A stretch of DNA of 27,481 nucleotides from NCBI GenBank assembly GCA_038135065.1, contig JAYPWI010000039.1:1-27481 (forward strand). The letters run 5' to 3'. Every line of letters starts with the position of its first letter. Position 1 is the stretch's first letter. This document shows, piece by piece, positions 1-7,875 of the stretch. The stretch comes from JAYPWI01 sp038135065. GTDB taxonomy: Bacteria; Actinomycetota; Acidimicrobiia; Acidimicrobiales; Poriferisodalaceae. The position numbers were made by a program, and so were the translations under genes. Below the pieces are notes generated by a model, which ran no database searches, was not told the origin of the DNA, and worked only from the letters and a program-made list of their open reading frames with translations.

Positions 1-9
1 GGGGGGTGC

Positions 10-978
10 TCAGGGCCGTAACAACACCCGCCCGAAGGCCTGACGGCTCTCGATGTAGTGGTGGGCCTCCTCGGCCTCGGCCAGGGGGAACACACGGTCG
101 ATGACCACCTCGAGTTCGCCGGACGCCACCCGGGCGATGCACTCCTCGATCATCGGCCTGGTCCGCTCGGGTCGCATCCCGAACTCGGCTCCCAGGAACA
201 CCCCGGTGAGGGTGGCGTTCTTCTGCATCAGGGGCCAGACATCGGGGGGTGTCTCGGCCCGTCCGGCCCGCCCCACCCAGCTGATCCGGCCCCGGTAGGC
301 CAGGGCGGCGATCCCGTCCTCCAGGGTGCGACCCCCGACCGGGTCGACGATCAGGTCGACACCGCGCCCGTCGGTCAGCTCGCGCACCCTGGCCACCACG
401 TCCTCGGTGCGGTAGTTGATGGCGTGATCGAGGCCGTAGTCGCCTAGGCGGGCCAGACGATCATCGCTGCTGGCCGTGGCCAGCACCCGGGCGCCGGCCG
501 CCGCCGCCAGCTGGACGGCGGCCAGCCCGACCCCTCCGGCCCCCGCTTGGATCAGAACGGTCTCCCCGGACTGCAGCCCCCCGAACTCGAACAGGCAATC
601 GTGGGCGGTGCCGAACTCGATGGGGATGCCCGCTGCGTCGTCGAGGCTCACCCCGTCGGGCACTGCGTAACAGGCCGCGGCCGGTACGGCGACCATGGCC
701 GCGTGGGAGCCGAACCCCATGGTGGCCACCACCCGCTGGCCCACCTGCAGCGTTGTGCAGGCCGCCCCGACCGCGATCACGGTGCCTGATGCTTGGTAGC
801 CAACGACGTGGGGTCGGGTAGCCATCACCCCGCCCTGGCGGTGCAACAGGTCACCGCCCTGGATCCCCACCGCCGCGACCTCGATCAGCACCCCATGGTC
901 GGGGACGTCGGGGTCGGGTACCTCCTCGTACCGGAACACCTCGGGTCCCCCGGTCTCGTAGAACACGGCAGCCAGCAT
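10..978 (-). CDS. Quinone-oxidoreductase-type medium-chain dehydrogenase/reductase
   Basis: A 322-residue cytosolic NAD(P)H-dependent oxidoreductase of the MDR superfamily (zinc-free quinone oxidoreductase branch). The N-terminal GroES-like part (about residues 1-120) carries the typical VVGYQASGTVIAVG stretch at 58-71. The Rossmann part has GAGGVG at 146-151 for the dinucleotide, and the C-terminus ends in the usual GRVLL segment. The structural Cys4 zinc loop and the catalytic Cys/His pair of zinc alcohol dehydrogenases are absent, as expected for the QOR branch. The start is supported by a strong ribosome site (AAGGAGG at 983-989) 4 nt before the ATG. The gene is divergent from the aminotransferase at 1074. 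The substrate is unknown; enones or quinones are typical of the family. Confidence 0.9.
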   Translation of the reverse strand: MLAAVFYETGGPEVFRYEEVPDPDVPDHGVLIEVAAVGIQGGDLLHRQGGVMATRPHVVGYQASGTVIAVGAACTTLQVGQRVVATMGFGSHAAMVAVPAAACYAVPDGVSLDDAAGIPIEFGTAHDCLFEFGGLQSGETVLIQAGAGGVGLAAVQLAAAAGARVLATASSDDRLARLGDYGLDHAINYRTEDVVARVRELTDGRGVDLIVDPVGGRTLEDGIAALAYRGRISWVGRAGRAETPPDVWPLMQKNATLTGVFLGAEFGMRPERTRPMIEECIARVASGELEVVIDRVFPLAEAEEAHHYIESRQAFGRVLLRP

Positions 979-989
979 GGGGCCTCCTT

Positions 990-1058
990 CGGTCCGCGAT
1001 CGGTCGAACAGGATCCTTGCAGCCGCGGGGGATCACCGGGGACCGCATCGGCGGACCG
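990..1058. promoter_or_regulatory. GGACCG repeats in divergent promoter region (candidate operator)
   Basis: CGGTCCGC at 990-997 is an exact inverted copy of GCGGACCG at 1051-1058. A direct GGACCGC repeat lies at 1040-1046 and 1053-1059, 13 bp apart. The right-hand copies sit immediately upstream of the -10-like box of the aminotransferase gene, and the left copy lies in the leader of the opposite gene. This is a possible regulator-binding site. In GC-rich DNA short GC repeats also occur by chance, and no regulator gene is nearby. Confidence 0.25.
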
Positions 1059-1061
1059 CGG

Positions 1062-1067
1062 TAGCGT
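1062..1067 (+). promoter_or_regulatory. -10-like box TAGCGT, leaderless start
   Basis: TAGCGT fits the actinobacterial TANNNT -10 consensus and ends 6 nt before the ATG at 1074. No Shine-Dalgarno precedes that ATG, so transcription would begin at or next to the start codon. No convincing -35 hexamer is visible. Confidence 0.5.
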
Positions 1068-1073
1068 GCAGGC

Positions 1074-1976
1074 ATGGCCGCTGCGACACCCGCCGACGGA
1101 TATGCCTACCTCGAGGGGGGCTATGTGCCGATCGGCGAGGCTCGGATCCCCCTGCTCGACGCCGGCCTGGCTCGTTCGGACGCCACCTATGACGTGGTGG
1201 GGGTGTGGGACGGTGCCTTCTTCCGTCTCGATGCCCACCTCGACCGCTTCGAGCGGTCCTGCAAGGCCCTGCACCTCGATCCCGGCCTCGACCGGGCGGG
1301 AATCGCCGAGGTGCTCAACGGCTGCGTCGCCCGCTCGGGACTGACCAGCGCCTACGTCGACATGATCGTCACCCGGGGGCTGCCCCGGGGTAGCCGCGAC
1401 CCCAGGACCTACGAGAACCGGTTCTACGCCTACGCCATCCCCTATGTGTGGATCGTGCACCCCGACGATCAGCTGGTGGGGTCGGACCTGGTGATCGCCC
1501 GCCAGACCCATCGCATTCCGCCCTCGTCGGTCGACCCGACGGTGAAGAACTTCCATTGGGGTGATCTTGTCCGGGGCATGTTCGAGGCCTACGAGCAAGG
1601 GGGCACTGTGGTGGTGCTCCCCGATGCCGACGGCAACGTGACCGAGGGACCAGGGTTCAACCTGTTCGCACGGGTCGGGGGCGAGCTGCACAGCCCGGAC
1701 AGCGGGGTGCTCGAGGGGATCACCCGCCAGACGGTTCTGCAGTTGGCGGAGGAACTGGGCCATCCAGCCCGCCTGGCGCCTGTGCCCATCGAGGTGCTGC
1801 GTTCGGCCGATGAGGTGTTTCTCACGTCGACGGCGGGGGGTGTGATGCCAGTGGTCTCGGTGGATGGACGCCCCGTCGGCGACGGTCGACCGGGTCCGGT
1901 GACCATGGACCTGCGGCGTGCGTACTGGGACGCACACGCCGACCCCCGGTGGACCACCCCGGTCGTTTACAGCTGA
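1074..1976 (+). CDS. Class IV (fold-type IV) PLP aminotransferase, (R)-amine-transaminase-like
   Basis: A 300-residue PLP-dependent transaminase of the branched-chain/D-amino-acid fold. The PLP-binding lysine is K158 in VDPTVKNFHWGDL, and the phosphate/pyridine-contacting glutamate is E191 in VTEGPGFN. The N-terminal LARSDATYDVVGVWDG and FRLDAHLDRFERS stretches are standard for the class. As recalled, the pattern VKNFxWGDL, AIPYVWIV and GPGFN is closer to the (R)-selective amine transaminases (Arthrobacter ATA-117 lineage) than to IlvE, so the amino donor could be a primary amine rather than an amino acid. The reaction is transfer of an amino group to a 2-oxo acid in the cytosol. The MFS transporter gene follows with one base between stop and start, so they are probably co-transcribed. 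The precise substrate is not determinable. Confidence 0.88.
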   Translation: MAAATPADGYAYLEGGYVPIGEARIPLLDAGLARSDATYDVVGVWDGAFFRLDAHLDRFERSCKALHLDPGLDRAGIAEVLNGCVARSGLTSAYVDMIVTRGLPRGSRDPRTYENRFYAYAIPYVWIVHPDDQLVGSDLVIARQTHRIPPSSVDPTVKNFHWGDLVRGMFEAYEQGGTVVVLPDADGNVTEGPGFNLFARVGGELHSPDSGVLEGITRQTVLQLAEELGHPARLAPVPIEVLRSADEVFLTSTAGGVMPVVSVDGRPVGDGRPGPVTMDLRRAYWDAHADPRWTTPVVYS

Positions 1977-1977
1977 C

Positions 1978-3249
1978 GTGGGGGAGCGCGCTCGGGGTCG
2001 GCGACCCCTGTTCCACGGCTGGCGCATCGTGCGCAGCTCGCTGATCATCCAGGTGTTGCACAGCGGCCTGGTCTTCAACTCCTTCAGCCTGTTTTCGGCT
2101 GCCTTGAAGAGCGAGTACGGCTGGACGAACAGCCAGCTCGGCCTGGCCTTCTCGTTGAATCGGGCCGAGTCGGGGCTGCTCGGCCCCCTGCAGGGGTGGA
2201 TGACCGACACCTGGGGTCCCCGGGTCGTCCTGCGCATCGGTGCAGTGATCATGGCCATCGGTCTCTGGCTGTTTTCGATGACCGATTCGTTGGCCGACCT
2301 GTACATCTTCTACCTCCTGGTGGCCCTCGGCTCCTCCCTCGCCGGCTTCCTCTCCATCACCGTGTGCATCGTCAACTGGTTCGAACGCAAGCGCAGCCGG
2401 GCCCTGGCGCTGGGCCAACTCGGCTTCGCCGTGGGGGGTGTGCTGGCTGCAGGGGTGGGGTTCTCCATCGACCGGTTGGGGTGGCGGCCCACCCTGCGCA
2501 TCGCCGCAGTGGCGACCTTGCTCATCATCCTTCCCCTGTCCCGCCACTTCGATCGGCGACCGTCCGAGGTCGGAGAGTTCGTGGACGGGATCGACCCCGA
2601 CGCGGAGGGCAGCGAGGAGCTTCAGGGCGGTCGTGCGGTGACCGCGGTGGCTGCACGCCCTCACTTCACCGCCGCGGAGGCCATGCGGACGAGGGCCTTC
2701 TGGTTCATCTCGATCGGCCATGCGTCGGCCCTGTTGGTGGTGGGTGCGGCCATGGCCCATCTGGCCGTGTACCTCGACGAGGAGCTGCACATGTCGAGCG
2801 CTCACCGGGCCCTGGTGGTGGGTGCGCTGCCAGCCATGATGGGGGTCGGGCAGCTCATCGGCGGGGCACTGGGCGACCGGTACGACAAACGTCTGCTCAC
2901 CGCAGGCGCCATGGTGGGCCACGGGGCGGGGTTGGTCACCCTCGCGCTGGCTGACGGCCCGGTGTTGGTGTGGACCTTCGTGCTGTTGCACGGGTTGGCC
3001 TGGGGGGTGCGGGGGCCACTGCAGCAGGCGATGCGAGCCGACTATTTCGGCTCGACCGACTTCGGCAAGATCATGGGGTTCTCGTCGCTGGTCATCATGA
3101 TCGGGATGATCTTCGGTCCGATCGTGGCCGGGGTCATCGCCGATGCGACGGGGAGCTTCACCATCGGTTTCCTGGGCCTGGCCGGGGCAGCGACCCTTGG
3201 TGCGGGGTGGTTCTACTTCGCCACCCCGCCGACCCCACCGTCGCGCTGA
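1978..3249 (+). CDS. MFS transporter, monocarboxylate/oxalate-formate-antiporter-like
   Basis: A 423-residue integral membrane permease of the major facilitator superfamily. It opens with the FHGWRIV motif before TM1. The loop 2-3 signature is visible as GWMTDTWGPRVV, and about 12 hydrophobic segments follow in two halves around a polar central loop (roughly residues 185-235). The family imports or exports small organic acids by proton symport or exchange. I chose GTG at 1978 because it begins one base after the aminotransferase stop (TGA-C-GTG) and places GWRIV at the usual distance. An in-frame GTG at 1918 would overlap the upstream gene by 59 bp. No Shine-Dalgarno is visible, consistent with translational coupling. 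Pairing with the transaminase suggests transport of an amine or oxo-acid, which is inference. Confidence 0.85.
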   Translation: MGERARGRRPLFHGWRIVRSSLIIQVLHSGLVFNSFSLFSAALKSEYGWTNSQLGLAFSLNRAESGLLGPLQGWMTDTWGPRVVLRIGAVIMAIGLWLFSMTDSLADLYIFYLLVALGSSLAGFLSITVCIVNWFERKRSRALALGQLGFAVGGVLAAGVGFSIDRLGWRPTLRIAAVATLLIILPLSRHFDRRPSEVGEFVDGIDPDAEGSEELQGGRAVTAVAARPHFTAAEAMRTRAFWFISIGHASALLVVGAAMAHLAVYLDEELHMSSAHRALVVGALPAMMGVGQLIGGALGDRYDKRLLTAGAMVGHGAGLVTLALADGPVLVWTFVLLHGLAWGVRGPLQQAMRADYFGSTDFGKIMGFSSLVIMIGMIFGPIVAGVIADATGSFTIGFLGLAGAATLGAGWFYFATPPTPPSR

Positions 3250-3279
3250 CCGAGCCGTGGGGTGTGTCCGTCGGCGCAG

Positions 3280-3285
3280 TACTGT
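3280..3285 (+). promoter_or_regulatory. -10-like box TACTGT upstream of amidohydrolase
   Basis: TACTGT fits TANNNT and lies 42 nt before the ATG at 3328, giving a leader of about 35 nt with a GGGGAGGGGG ribosome site. The MFS gene ends only 30 bp earlier, so read-through from the aminotransferase promoter is also possible. Confidence 0.3.
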
Positions 3286-3327
3286 CGAGGTGACGACCGG
3301 GGCCTGCGGCCCGGGGAGGGGGACGAC

Positions 3328-4515
3328 ATGACCGATCTCGAGCCGAAGTGGGGTCCGGGGAACACCTACGCCGGCGATGCCACCATCCACGACGCCGACA
3401 GTCATCTGATGGAGCCGAACGACTGGCTGGCGTCCTACGCAGATCCTGAGACGGCGGCCAAGCTGGCGAACCTCAGCGTGCTGGGGGGCGGCGGCAAGGC
3501 CACCAACGATCTGGTCGACCAGTGTTGGGAGCGTCGCAACGACCCCGAGGAAACGGCCCGACTGGCTGCCGACGTGGTGGGTGGCCCCAAGGGGTACTTC
3601 GCGTACGGTTCGATGGATGCCACCGAGCGGATCGGTGCCCTCGACCAATTGGGCTTCGCCAGCCAGTTGGTGTTCTCCACGTTCTCGCCCAGCCAGTTCA
3701 CGAGGTCGACGGACCTCGACCTGGTGTATGGCGGGGCGGCCGCCCACAACAGGGGCATGGCCGACTTCTGCTCGATCGATCCCCGCCTGCTCGCCGTGGC
3801 CTTCGTGCCCCTGCAGGATCCCCAGCGGGCCGTGCAATGTGCGGTGGAGGCTCTCGAGGTCGGATGTCGGGCCATGTGGATCCCCCACGGCGTTCCCACT
3901 GACACGAGCCCGACCCACCCCGACTACGACGAACTGTGGCGGACCATCGAAGCGGCCGGGGTCCCGATCGTGCTCCATCTGGGGGCCAACGGTGGCAACC
4001 AACTCCCGCCGACCTACCACAACAACGGCCGGGACCCGGGCAAGGACTTCGTCGGGGGAGGGGAGAACCTTCGTTCCAAGGACTTCCTGAACCTGTTCCA
4101 CGACGCGGAGAATCTGCTGTCGTGCATGGTGCTCGACGGGGTGTTCGAGAAGTTTCCGCACCTCATGTGTGGGGTCATCGAGCTCGGCGCTGGATGGGTT
4201 CCCAACCTGCTCCGTTCGCTCGATCTCAGTGTGCGGGCATTCGGGAAGCACGAACCTGAGCTCGACAAGCTGACCATGGCCCCCTCGGACTACATCCGGC
4301 GCAACGTTCGGTTCACTCCGTGGCACTTCGAGGACACGGGGTGGCTGATCCGCGAGTGTGGGGCGGAGCTGTTCCTGTTCTCCTCGGACTGGCCCCACCC
4401 TGAAGGAGGGCGGGACCCCATCACCGAGTTCGGGTCCTCACTGGCCGACGCCGGTATCGCTCCTGCCGACATGGCCGGGTTCTGGCAGGGCAACTTCCAG
4501 AGCCTGTATTCCTGA
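3328..4515 (+). CDS. Amidohydrolase family protein (COG2159-type TIM barrel)
   Basis: A 395-residue metal-dependent hydrolase or decarboxylase of the amidohydrolase-2 family, a cytosolic (beta/alpha)8 barrel. Visible metal or active-site elements are D22-x-D-x-H26 in HDADSHLMEP after strand 1, H217 in IVLHLGANGG, and D354 in FSSDWPHPEGG at the C-terminal end. The family includes ACMSD-like decarboxylases and lactone or C-C hydrolases of aromatic catabolism, and the sequence does not discriminate between them. The ATG at 3328 is preceded by a purine-rich GGGGAGGGGG ribosome site. An upstream in-frame ATG at 3262 would add 22 residues lacking family similarity. It follows the MFS gene on the same strand and converges on the flavoprotein gene at 4537. 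Confidence 0.87.
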   Translation: MTDLEPKWGPGNTYAGDATIHDADSHLMEPNDWLASYADPETAAKLANLSVLGGGGKATNDLVDQCWERRNDPEETARLAADVVGGPKGYFAYGSMDATERIGALDQLGFASQLVFSTFSPSQFTRSTDLDLVYGGAAAHNRGMADFCSIDPRLLAVAFVPLQDPQRAVQCAVEALEVGCRAMWIPHGVPTDTSPTHPDYDELWRTIEAAGVPIVLHLGANGGNQLPPTYHNNGRDPGKDFVGGGENLRSKDFLNLFHDAENLLSCMVLDGVFEKFPHLMCGVIELGAGWVPNLLRSLDLSVRAFGKHEPELDKLTMAPSDYIRRNVRFTPWHFEDTGWLIRECGAELFLFSSDWPHPEGGRDPITEFGSSLADAGIAPADMAGFWQGNFQSLYS

Positions 4516-4531
4516 CCGTCCGGCGGGCCGA

Positions 4532-4546
4532 CCGGTCTAGGACCGG
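4532..4546. terminator. Short hairpin between convergent genes
   Basis: CCGGTC-TAG-GACCGG forms a perfect 6-bp stem with a 3-nt loop in the junction between convergent genes. It overlaps the stop codon of the minus-strand flavoprotein gene (4537-4539). There is no U-tract on either side. It could act as a bidirectional terminator, but short GC stems are common in DNA of this composition. Confidence 0.3.
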
Positions 4547-6984
4547 ACCCGGGTGCGGCCGGGATCGACGAAGGGGCGGAGCTGCACGGTGGCTGCCCGC
4601 CGCCGCATACCCACCTCGATCTCCCACTGACCGTCGCCGAGCCATTGGGCAGTGACCCCTTCGGGGTGCTCGGCATAGGCCATGGACAGGCACCGACCCT
4701 CGGAGGGACTCCAGGCCCCACTCGTGGTGCGGCCCACGATCACCCCGTTCCGCAGGATGGGATCGTCGTGGTACGTCAACAGTTCGGGATCCTCGATCCT
4801 CACCTGGACCAGACGGCGCGTCCGGGGTCGGCCTCGGTCCGCGAGGAGGGCCTCCCGACCCAGGAAGCCTCCCGGTTTGTCCCAGGCCACCGTAAAGGCC
4901 AGGCCGGCATCCAGGGGGGTGTCTTGGTCGCAGATGTCGTGGCCCCAGTGGCGGTAGCCCCCCTCGAGGCGAAGGGAGTCCATCGCATGGAATCCGGCGT
5001 GGCGCAGTCCGTGGTCGGGTCCCACCGTGGTGATGGCGTCGTAGACGGCGGCCGCGTCCTGACGGGCCACATACAACTCCCACCCCAGCTCACCCACGTA
5101 GCTCATGCGCAATGCCCACACCGTCACCCCGGCTATGCCGACGGGTCGGAGGTCACCGAAGGCGAACGACTCGGCCGACAGGTCCGCGTCGCTGATCTCG
5201 GACAGGAGCCCCCGGGACCGAGGACCCATCACGCCGAGCACGGCCCAGTCATCGGTGATGTCGTCCAGTTCGACGTCGAACCCTCGGCAGTGGCGGGCCA
5301 ACCATGCCCAGTCCCTGGTCTGGCTGGCTGCGGAGGTCACTACCACGAACTGGTCGGCGGCCAGGCGGTTGACCGTCAGGTCGGCCTCGATGCCGCCCCG
5401 TTCGTTGAGCCACTGGGTGTAGACCCCGCGGCCAGGTTCGACGTCGACATCGGCGCACGACAGGCGTCCGAGCACGCTGACGGCATCGGGACCCCGCACC
5501 GAGAACTTTGCGAACGAACTCTGGTCGAACAACCCCACCGCGGTGCGGATCGCCTCGCATTCGGACTCGAGGTTGGGCCGCCAGTTCTGTGCCCCGTAGG
5601 AGTACTCGTAGACCCCGGCCTGACCCGGCTCCGTGTACCAGTTCGGGCGTTCCCAGCCCGCTGTCTCGCCGAACACGGCCCCAGCTGCGGCCAGGCGCCC
5701 GTGGAGGGAACTGGTGCGGATCCCTCGGGCCGACTCGTACTGCCGGTACGGCCAGTGCATGGCGTAGAGCAGTCCCAGGGATTCCGAGATCCGGGCATCG
5801 AGATAGTCCTCGGCCGCCTGGAACGGAAAGGCTCGCCGGATGTCCACCGACCACAGGTCGGTCGGCGGATGGCCGTCCAGGATCCAGTCGGCCATCACGA
5901 ATCCCACCCCACCGGCGCTCTGGATCCCCACCGAGTTGAACCCGGCGGCCACGAAGCAGCGGTCGAGTTCCGGTGACTCGCCCAGATAGAAGGTGCCGTC
6001 GGGGGTGAAAGCCTCGGGGCCGTTGAAGAACAGCTGGATGCCCACATCGGCCAGGCCCGGGACCCGATGAACCGACCGCTCGAAGATGGGGCCGATGTGG
6101 TCCCAGTCCTCGGGGAGGGTTCCGAAGCAGAAGTCCCGGGGAATCCCCCCAAGGTTCCACACCTTGGCCTTGGGTTCGAAGAACCCGGCCATGATCTTGC
6201 CTGTCTCCTCCTTGAAGTAGGTGTAGTTCCCCGGGTCACGCAGGGTCGGCAGTCCGGTTGTCACCCCGTCGATCGGCTCGGTGACCAGGTAGAAGTGCTC
6301 ACAGGCCTGGAGGGGGACGTTCACCCCGGCCGTTGCCGCCAACTGTCGGGTCCACATACCGCCGGCCAGGACCACGGTCTCGGCTTCGACCACGTGGCCG
6401 CCCTCCACTTCGACCCCGGTCGCTCGACCAGCCGAGGACAGCACTCTGGTAACGGCAACCCCCTCGACGACCGTGACCCCTCGATCACGGGCTCCAGCGA
6501 TGAGGGCCATCGTCGTGTCCACCGGGGACGTGACACCGTCACGGGGCAGGTACAGGGCACCGACCAGGTCGTCGGTGCGAACCATCGGCCAGCGTTCGGC
6601 CAGCTCGTCGAGGCCGATCTCCCGGATCTCCACCCCGACGGTGGCGGCCATCGAGACGCCCCGCCGCAACTCCTCCCACCGCTCGTGGTCGGCGGCCACC
6701 GAGATGGAACCCGGAGTGCGGTACCCCGTCGCCCGTCCGGTGTCGGCTTCGAGTTCCTCGAACAACCGAGCCGAGTAGGTGGCCAGGTTGGTCAGGGCAT
6801 GGGTCGACTTGAGCTGGCTGACCAGACCGGCCGCGTGCCATGTCGTGCCCCCGGTGAGTTGCCCCTGTTCGAGGAGCAGCACGTCGGAGACGTTCCGTCG
6901 GGTCAGGTGGTAGGCGATCGACGCCCCGACGATTCCCCCGCCGATGATCACCACCTGGGCCCGTGCGGGCACTGTCCCGGCCAT
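4537..6984 (-). CDS. FAD-dependent dimethylglycine/sarcosine dehydrogenase-like protein with GcvT domain
   Basis: An 815-residue flavoprotein, the usual length for the DMGDH/SARDH family. The N-terminal DAO-type FAD domain has GGGIVG at 15-20 after VVII and ends around residue 380. H50 in GGTTWHAAGL aligns with the histidine that carries covalent FAD in mammalian DMGDH. A middle FAO-type domain follows, and then a C-terminal GcvT (aminomethyltransferase) fold from about 420 to the end, expected to bind tetrahydrofolate. Family role: oxidative N-demethylation of a secondary or tertiary amine with transfer of the one-carbon unit to folate. The start at 6984 puts the FAD motif at the normal distance; an upstream extension to 7230 is low-complexity Arg/Pro sequence overlapping the divergent SDR. 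The ATG lacks a Shine-Dalgarno and follows a -10-like box. The amine substrate is unknown. Confidence 0.9.
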   Translation of the reverse strand: MAGTVPARAQVVIIGGGIVGASIAYHLTRRNVSDVLLLEQGQLTGGTTWHAAGLVSQLKSTHALTNLATYSARLFEELEADTGRATGYRTPGSISVAADHERWEELRRGVSMAATVGVEIREIGLDELAERWPMVRTDDLVGALYLPRDGVTSPVDTTMALIAGARDRGVTVVEGVAVTRVLSSAGRATGVEVEGGHVVEAETVVLAGGMWTRQLAATAGVNVPLQACEHFYLVTEPIDGVTTGLPTLRDPGNYTYFKEETGKIMAGFFEPKAKVWNLGGIPRDFCFGTLPEDWDHIGPIFERSVHRVPGLADVGIQLFFNGPEAFTPDGTFYLGESPELDRCFVAAGFNSVGIQSAGGVGFVMADWILDGHPPTDLWSVDIRRAFPFQAAEDYLDARISESLGLLYAMHWPYRQYESARGIRTSSLHGRLAAAGAVFGETAGWERPNWYTEPGQAGVYEYSYGAQNWRPNLESECEAIRTAVGLFDQSSFAKFSVRGPDAVSVLGRLSCADVDVEPGRGVYTQWLNERGGIEADLTVNRLAADQFVVVTSAASQTRDWAWLARHCRGFDVELDDITDDWAVLGVMGPRSRGLLSEISDADLSAESFAFGDLRPVGIAGVTVWALRMSYVGELGWELYVARQDAAAVYDAITTVGPDHGLRHAGFHAMDSLRLEGGYRHWGHDICDQDTPLDAGLAFTVAWDKPGGFLGREALLADRGRPRTRRLVQVRIEDPELLTYHDDPILRNGVIVGRTTSGAWSPSEGRCLSMAYAEHPEGVTAQWLGDGQWEIEVGMRRRAATVQLRPFVDPGRTRVRS

Positions 6985-6992
6985 GGGCGAGC

Positions 6993-6998
6993 ACTGTA
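6993..6998 (-). promoter_or_regulatory. -10-like box TACAGT, near-leaderless start
   Basis: Read on the minus strand, TACAGT (TANNNT) ends 8 nt before the flavoprotein ATG at 6984. No ribosome site is visible between, so the transcript would start within 1-2 nt of the start codon. Confidence 0.42.
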
Positions 6999-7070
6999 GA
7001 CGGAGCCGTGCGCGAGCCGATCCAGGCCGTGACAGGATCGGGGTGTCCATCGAGGCACCGTGGAGGGGAC

Positions 7071-7856
7071 ATGATCGATCTCGACCTGACAGGACGTAGG
7101 GCAGTGGTGACGGGCGCCAGTGCCGGCATCGGTGAGGCCACGGTGGAAGTGCTGGCCGACTTGGGGGCCCGGGTGGACTTCTGCGCCCGGGGCGCCGACG
7201 GCGTCGAACGGCTCGGGGCCTATCAGTCACCTGGTGGTGGCTCGGTCGTCGGTCACGTGGCCGACATGGGCGACCGGCAGTCGACGGAGAGCTTCATCGA
7301 GGCCGTGCTGGCCGATGGTGGGGTCGACATTCTCGTGAACAACGTCGGCGCATCGCCGTCCCGCAACTTCCAGTACATGACCGACGAGGACTGGCATGAC
7401 CTCCACGAGCTCAACCTCATGTCGGCCGTGCGGTGTACCCGAGCTTTCCTGCCCGGGATGCGAGCCAACGGTTGGGGTCGGGTGGTGATGATCGCCACCG
7501 GAGCCGCCTTCTACCCAGGGGCCGCCCTGATCGACTACGCAGCCACCAAAGCCGCCATGGTGGCTACCGGTAAGGCCCTGGCCGGGAAATACGGCCGGGA
7601 CGGTGTGCTGGTGAACTCGGTGCTGCCCGGGCTGATCCACACTGCGATGTGGGAGCGGGCTGCCGGGGAGATCGGCGAGGCATCGGGTCGGTCGGCGGCC
7701 GATGTGATCGCAGCCAACGGCTCGTCGGTTCCCGTCGGTCGGTACGGCACCTCCAAGGAGGTGGCCGACGTCATCGCCTTCCTGTGCTCACCGGCTGCCT
7801 CGTACGTCAACGGGGCCGCCATCACCGTGGACGGGGGCCAGGGGGGCCACGTCTGA
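7071..7856 (+). CDS. SDR family oxidoreductase (Thr in the catalytic Ser position)
   Basis: A 261-residue classical short-chain dehydrogenase/reductase, normal in length. The Rossmann motif TGASAGIG is at residues 14-21, NNVG replaces NNAG at 90-93, the structural Asn is N115, and the active site is Y156-AAT-K160. The position 13 residues before the tyrosine, where most SDRs have serine, is T143 (MIATGAAF), a conservative change. The C-terminal INxDGG-like element appears as ITVDGGQGG. The start ATG at 7071 follows a clear TGGAGGGG ribosome site. The gene is divergent from the DMGDH-like flavoprotein (86-bp spacer) and convergent with the unknown gene at 7876. Cofactor and substrate are not identifiable. 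Confidence 0.9.
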   Translation: MIDLDLTGRRAVVTGASAGIGEATVEVLADLGARVDFCARGADGVERLGAYQSPGGGSVVGHVADMGDRQSTESFIEAVLADGGVDILVNNVGASPSRNFQYMTDEDWHDLHELNLMSAVRCTRAFLPGMRANGWGRVVMIATGAAFYPGAALIDYAATKAAMVATGKALAGKYGRDGVLVNSVLPGLIHTAMWERAAGEIGEASGRSAADVIAANGSSVPVGRYGTSKEVADVIAFLCSPAASYVNGAAITVDGGQGGHV

Positions 7857-7875
7857 TCGGAGCCGCTCCCGCCGG

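Noticed and set aside
885..2306. Minus-strand frame of 473 codons across the aminotransferase
   Set aside because: No recognisable domain. It overlaps two genes with clear motifs and spans their promoter region.
1822..4398. Very long open frame on the minus strand (858 codons) opposite the MFS and amidohydrolase genes
   Set aside because: Low-complexity Pro/Gly/Arg/His translation with no family motifs. It is an antisense shadow of two well-supported genes, caused by high GC at third positions.
6985..7230. N-terminal extension of the DMGDH-like protein by 82 residues
   Set aside because: Arg/Pro-rich sequence without targeting features. It runs into the divergent SDR gene, and the FAD motif is at the normal distance from the ATG at 6984.
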